Source: Carex sylvatica (Eukaryota > Streptophyta > Magnoliopsida > Poales > Cyperaceae). Taken from it: a stretch of 64,000 nt of DNA. The stretch lies in NCBI GenBank assembly GCA_964058845.1, contig CAXKVR010000336.1, positions 124,001-188,000 of the forward strand, written 5' to 3'. How positions within the stretch are numbered: the stretch's first letter is position 1; each line of letters begins with the position of its first letter. Positions 59,141-64,000 of the stretch are shown one piece after another. The notes beneath the pieces are model-generated. The model was not told the origin of the DNA. It made no database searches and saw only the letters and a list, made by a program, of their open reading frames with translations. The position numbers were made by a program, and so were the translations under genes.

Positions 59141-61269
59141 TATTTTTTTTTTTGGGTATTTTTGGGATGGATTTTAGGTTAAGGGGATAAAATGTATGAA
59201 GCTTTTGAGTTGATTGTTTGTAAATACCATTTTGATAATTGATTAATGCTGCATGGCATATCTCCTTCATTTTGTTATTTTTTTTTTAAATCATTAGATA
59301 TACCAGCAATTTTTTTAATGCCATAGCCTACTGTCACATCAATTTTTTTTTAGTTTGGAAAAAAAAACACACTGAATTACTGCATTAATTGAAAATTTAA
59401 ATGTGAAAAGAATATTTTGGTCATCTATGATATAATCAATTTGTAGGCACAGTTCCTTTAGCCTCCTTTACTTGTTAATCTTAGTTAATCCGACCGAACA
59501 CTCATTCCTTAATCAGGATTTAGAGACCTCCTTAGCGTTGATTCTTAATCCATCCTCACTCCTTCCTTAAGATACAGGCTCCTTTAGAGAATCTTTCAAG
59601 TGTTTCTGGACTATTTTACCCCTGGTTCGTACTCTTTTCTTTTGATTTTTCTATTCTTTCTTGCTTAGACAGTTAGACTACAGCTCAAAGCTGAAGGCAC
59701 GAAAATAAGAACTCCCTTTTGAAAAATCAATTTTGTAAATTTGTAAAGTTTACATGAACTACTTTACCGAACAAGTGCTCCTTAGTAAGGATTAATTTTT
59801 TAATCCACACCCTCTTAAGGAGAGTTGCATAACACCCCCGTAAATCTATCAAAAGAGAAATTACCAATTCTCTGAAAAACCTGGCATCCTTTTTTTCTGA
59901 ATCAATCTTATAATTGTACAACTAATTCCTATAATTGCATTTGTGATTGGATATACTTGAATTGAGAAAAGTGACTTATTATTAGCTCAATGAGTGTGAA
60001 CAAACCTGATAATTGAAGCATACATTAAGCAAATGAATAAAAAAAAATGTTGTTAGTCCTTGCAACTTGCAAGCATAGGCATCTTAGGTAGAAGGTGATC
60101 ACATCTTGGATTTGACCCCATTTCTCTTCATGTTCCTTAAAAAATAAAATTAACAGATTCTCCATGTTACAATAATATTTCAATTTGGTTAGCCATGTGA
60201 GAGCAGATATATTTGACTAATATTAGTTGCATAGTTAGAGAAAGTCAGAGATAGATCTATTCTGTAGCCTTTGAATTTTTTCCTCCTCTCTCACCATCCC
60301 ATTTGGGAGCTGTTGCTCTCCATTTTATAATCAACTGTTCGTTGCTGTTGCCTTTGAAACTAAACATTGTCTCATTTTTTGGATTGAAATGTACTTTGCC
60401 TGAATTGGGTTTCAAGCCAGAATGGATTAATGAGTTTTCCATGCATTATAAATTTTTTTTTATTAAACAAAGAAATTTAAAAATCTCATGTACATACAAG
60501 TTTGAGCCAGTGTTGTAAATAACAGTACGTGGTTATCAGATGGACAGGGTATCACTAAGCAATTAATTAGAAATAATAAATTGACTAATCAATCTAAACG
60601 GGCTTTTTTTTACAACACTGGTTTGAGCAGCCTTATGACTTTTTTTAGTTACTTTCAATGATTAATCGGCCGACTAATCAGTCTAAACAGATTTATTTTA
60701 CAAACCAGTAAACACTGGTTTGGGCAGCCTTATGACTTTTTGTTGTAGTTTCATATTTATTGTTTCTTGCTTATTCCAATTAGAAAATAGGTTTAAATTA
60801 AATAGGTGGTATGACTATGATAGAAGTAAACATTAATTGGGGCAGTTCAGATGGATGCATATACTTGTTTAGGGCATCTTTGGTGACTGCTCATCTGATA
60901 CTGATAATGATTGACCTAATTAAACATTTGTTATTTTTAGAATGGTGGTCTTAATTATAATTAAGAATAACTAATCGTTATTTGTAAAACAATTTGGACT
61001 GGCTAAATAATTGTTTGTAACTGATCAATAGTCAAAACCTTTAGAATTTATGTAACATATTGCTTCTGTTATGCTAATTTATTTAATTATTATCATACTT
61101 TGTTTATTTTTTAAATCCTTCAATAATCTATTAATATTTAATTTTTTGTCAATTTTATTATGTGACACCACAATGATAATTAATTTACTATATAATATGG
61201 ATTTTACTTAGTATTACAAGTTAAAAACCTTTGTATGATTTAAGATCAATCCAATAGTGTGATTTTTAT
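59141..61269. other. Intergenic, no gene seen; one short direct repeat
   Basis: AT-rich. A word of about 33 nt starting ACACTGGTTTGAGCAGCCTT recurs about 98 nt later (about 60616 and 60714), each after a GACTAATCA.TCTAAAC segment, so it is a diverged tandem duplication. TTAATCC/GGATTA words between 59480 and 59810 hint at an old inverted-repeat element. Confidence 0.45.
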
Positions 61270-62991
61270 GCACTGTAGGCGGCCATTTTTATTAATATCC
61301 TTAAAAAATTTTAAAAAAAAAATGCTTCTACATTATGTTTTTTTTTTTAAAATGTCCCGACTGTTGGACCAACGGGCGACCCATTTTCCATAGCAGACCC
61401 CCAACCCCCCACGGACGGTCCACTAGGGACCAGATCGCTTGGGGGCCGGGCGGTCCTCCTTTTTTTTTTAGAGATCTTAATATTTTTATTTAAATAATTT
61501 TGTGAATAAATAAATTTTTGTTTGTTTAGAGTGTATGCCAAAAAATAAGACATTTGATATATTTATGAAGTAATGTTGTAACTCTTTATAACTTTGATTT
61601 GGTTTGTCAGTTGGATATTACAAGTTTAAAGATAACACTAATTAAGGACTTGGCATTGATTCAAAAAATTTCAAGCTCTGATAACTTGTTGATCTTCTTC
61701 TCTTTATTTCTGATACTAAAACAGTAGTTTAGAGCTACTAAAATATGTACAAATCTCAAAGTAGATCTCTGTCCATGCACAAAGCACTCTAGACTGACCT
61801 TTGATATGGTACTAAGTCCAAACTCAACAGCTAAGCACTAGGCAAAGACCACTAGTATAGTGCAATGCACTAAAAATATCAAAAGTGATACAGCAAGTAT
61901 GGACTTGGTACAGGGACCAAACTACAAAAGTGATTACACCAGCATGTAGAACATACATAAATACACAGAATTGACACAAATTTTAATTTATTTGGATTTT
62001 TCTATAATTAGTTATGAATTTCTAAAGTTCAGCTTTCGAAAAAACTTTAAGCAGCCATAACTTTGGCTAGGAAAGTCAAATTTGTGCATATGACCACTTT
62101 TCGAAAAGGGAGAATGAGACGGATTCAAATTTTGCCCTAGGAAAAATCCTTGGGCATCGTCAGAGGCATCCGGAGTGTCAGAATTTCAAAAACACGTCGT
62201 TTAGTGTCTCAAAAATTCAATTTAGTTTTCGTGTGGAGATTTTGTATGAAACTTTGCAGTCGTGTTCTATGATATTAAGACTGCATGTCAGTTAATTTTT
62301 ATGATTTTTAGAGATATTTTGCTATATTAAATAGAGGTGCAAAGTTAGACTCAGAATGAAACTACGACTAAGAGATTATTTTTTTAGTCATAAGTCTAAG
62401 AGATTATTCAAGAATTATTCATATAATTATTTTAAAATGTATTTACTATTTATTGTGTCCATTTGCCTATCTCCGAGCAAATGGTATATGTTGACAATAA
62501 TCAAATAATCCAATTATTCTCTAAAAAAAAAAAGTTGACATCATTGAGATAATCTAACTATATTTCCTTGTGTATATTTGAATAAAATACATTATTAATA
62601 AAGAATCAAAGCCAAGAAAACTTCATAACTATATCCCATGCGCGTATCCTATATAAATCATAGTAAAGAGTTATGATATCACTTCATAAATATATCAAAT
62701 GGCTTATTTTTTAACGTACACTTTAAACAAGAAAGCTTTTTCTTCACAAAATAATTTAAATCAAAATATTAATATCTCTTAAAAAAAAAAAATAGATGAC
62801 CGTAAGTGTACGTAGGGGCGGTCTGCTAGGGGTTTGATCCACCCGTGATGGGAACGGTCTGGTGGGATTTTTGGGCCACCCGTAGGCCTGGTGATTGGGG
62901 CAGTTTTTTTAAAAAAAAAACAGATGGCAAGGACATTTTTAAAATTTTCTTTTTTGTGGAGGGTATTAATAAAAATGGCTGCACTGTAGGC
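61270..62991. mobile_element. Non-autonomous Mutator-like element, 1.7 kb, with 11-bp flanking repeat
   Basis: GCACTGTAGGC lies at 61270-61280 and 62981-62991. The element between starts GGCCATTTTTATTAATATCC and ends with the complement of AGCCATTTTTATTAATACCC. Both ends carry a GC-rich subterminal block (61356-61460 and 62815-62900). The interior has no long frame. Its part at about 61980-62330 (CAGCCATAACTTTGGCTAGG and neighbours) resembles LTR sequence and may be a nested or captured piece. Confidence 0.75.
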
Positions 62992-64000
62992 AATATAAAT
63001 AATCTCAAATAAAAATAATAAAGTTGCTCCCTTATATCAAGTTTTCTTCAATGATTCTTCTTCATTTGATATTTTGATCTTATGATTATGTTCTGTTATT
63101 ATTTTTTCAAAATTAAATGATACGTATACAAAAATAATTCTAGCATAATTCATATTTGTGAATAATTCCTATTTACTCTTTTTTTTATCAGATGGTCAAG
63201 ATTAATCATTGAATTTCTTTCATATTTATAAAAAAAAACATCGATAATTCCATATAACGCCACTATAGCGTGCTATAGTACCGATAACATCATAAATTTT
63301 ATGGTCTGAAAACACTATAACGACGTTATTTAGAATTGAACCTTGCTTATAACAAAAAAGAAAATTTCCATTATAACATAAAATGGAGAGGACGTCAACA
63401 TTGATTGTTTTTTAAAATATGGGGAGCATACTTCTACGACAAGGTAGGTACAATTTATTGTTGGACCTGGTTGGAGGAATCTGATAGGCCTTTTCAACCG
63501 TTGGTTTTATACCAGTCGCAGTCAATATATCATAGATGTTTAATTGTTTAATCTCTTTGGTAATGTAATATCTTTAGTAAACCAAAGTGGACATTTGAGT
63601 CATTACTGATTTGGCATAACACCAAAATTTCAAATGCTGAAACGGACACTAATTTGTGGATGTGGATACAAACTACAAAGTGCTATTTTGTGGATGTGTT
63701 CTCTTTTAGTTAATTCTGTAAATTTTTTATTTATTTAGTGTTATTCTTATTGGTTGGTGGTTCGTACATGCCATGCATTAAATACCAAACAATTTTTGAT
63801 AAATTTTTTTTTTTTTTTGATACTGTGCTATTAAATGCCACAGTGTTCCCTTATTAAAGAATTGTTTTTTCTAACAATAATAAGAGGAAAATAAAACAAT
63901 AACTAAAAATCAAGGAGCTACTACCATGATTTAAACAAAAAAACAAATAAATTAAGGAGGTCATTAATATGAGCAGTGTTGAAAACAGTATCAAAAGGAC
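62992..64000. other. Intergenic to window end, no gene seen
   Basis: AT-rich; short GCTATAG/CTATAACG words at 63255-63340 resemble 25040-25140. No frame over 60 codons worth noting. Confidence 0.45.

Noticed and set aside
1..64000. tRNA or rRNA genes
   Set aside because: No cloverleaf with A/B boxes and no conserved rRNA words were recognised by eye; a covariance search would be needed to exclude a tRNA.

Overview
The window is AT-rich flowering-plant nuclear DNA. The evidence is introns with GT/AG borders, plant-only gene families (WRKY group IIc, GIGANTEA, TSL-kinase interacting protein 1), a Ty1/copia retrotransposon with a plant-type initiator-tRNA-Met primer site, and many hAT- and Mutator-like transposon remnants. 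I cannot name the species.

Layout. 1-15 kb is repeat territory: decayed hAT-like ends, a Mutator-like non-autonomous element with a 9-bp target duplication (1191-2070), a long non-coding LTR-like repeat (about 3165-4939) broken by a complete but dead copia element (4940-9831, target duplication AGGCT on both sides), a dead LINE on the minus strand (about 9842-11300), and several smaller elements. A second relative of the LTR-like repeat, on the minus strand, occupies about 15120-16500. Directly after it comes a WRKY13-type transcription factor gene (16763-22235, 3 exons, 239 aa), whose 4.3-kb second intron holds two long hairpin MITEs of one family. 22.2-38 kb is again repeats: a third MITE of that family, a dead hAT element with a perfect 8-bp target duplication (26789-28659) that itself holds a Mutator-like MITE, another copy of the LTR-like repeat (about 28970-30955), a tandem segmental duplication (33064-35790) with one insertion in each copy, and a GATAAATACTT-rich tandem array.

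38.3-54.3 kb is the gene-rich part. A complete GIGANTEA gene (CDS 38974-46779, 14 coding exons, 1181 aa, every junction in frame) has CCA1-type motifs and possible short upstream ORFs in its leader and a four-unit 24-bp in-frame repeat in its largest exon. It is followed on the same strand by a TKI1-like gene (CDS 50261-53870, 7 coding exons, 426 aa) with no visible SANT/Myb domain. A small intronless gene of unknown function lies at 58783-59118. The rest to 64 kb is local duplications and a 1.7-kb Mutator-like element flanked by an 11-bp direct repeat.

The genes do not form an operon or an obvious pathway unit. GIGANTEA acts in the circadian clock and photoperiodic flowering; WRKY13 orthologues act in stem lignification and flowering time, so two flowering-related regulators lie about 17 kb apart, which may be chance. 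I found no convincing novel molecular system. The most unusual items are the LTR-like repeat superfamily with its reiterated 19-nt motif, the GIGANTEA minisatellite, the hairpin MITEs in the WRKY intron, and the palindromic CACGTGAC cluster between GIGANTEA and TKI1.
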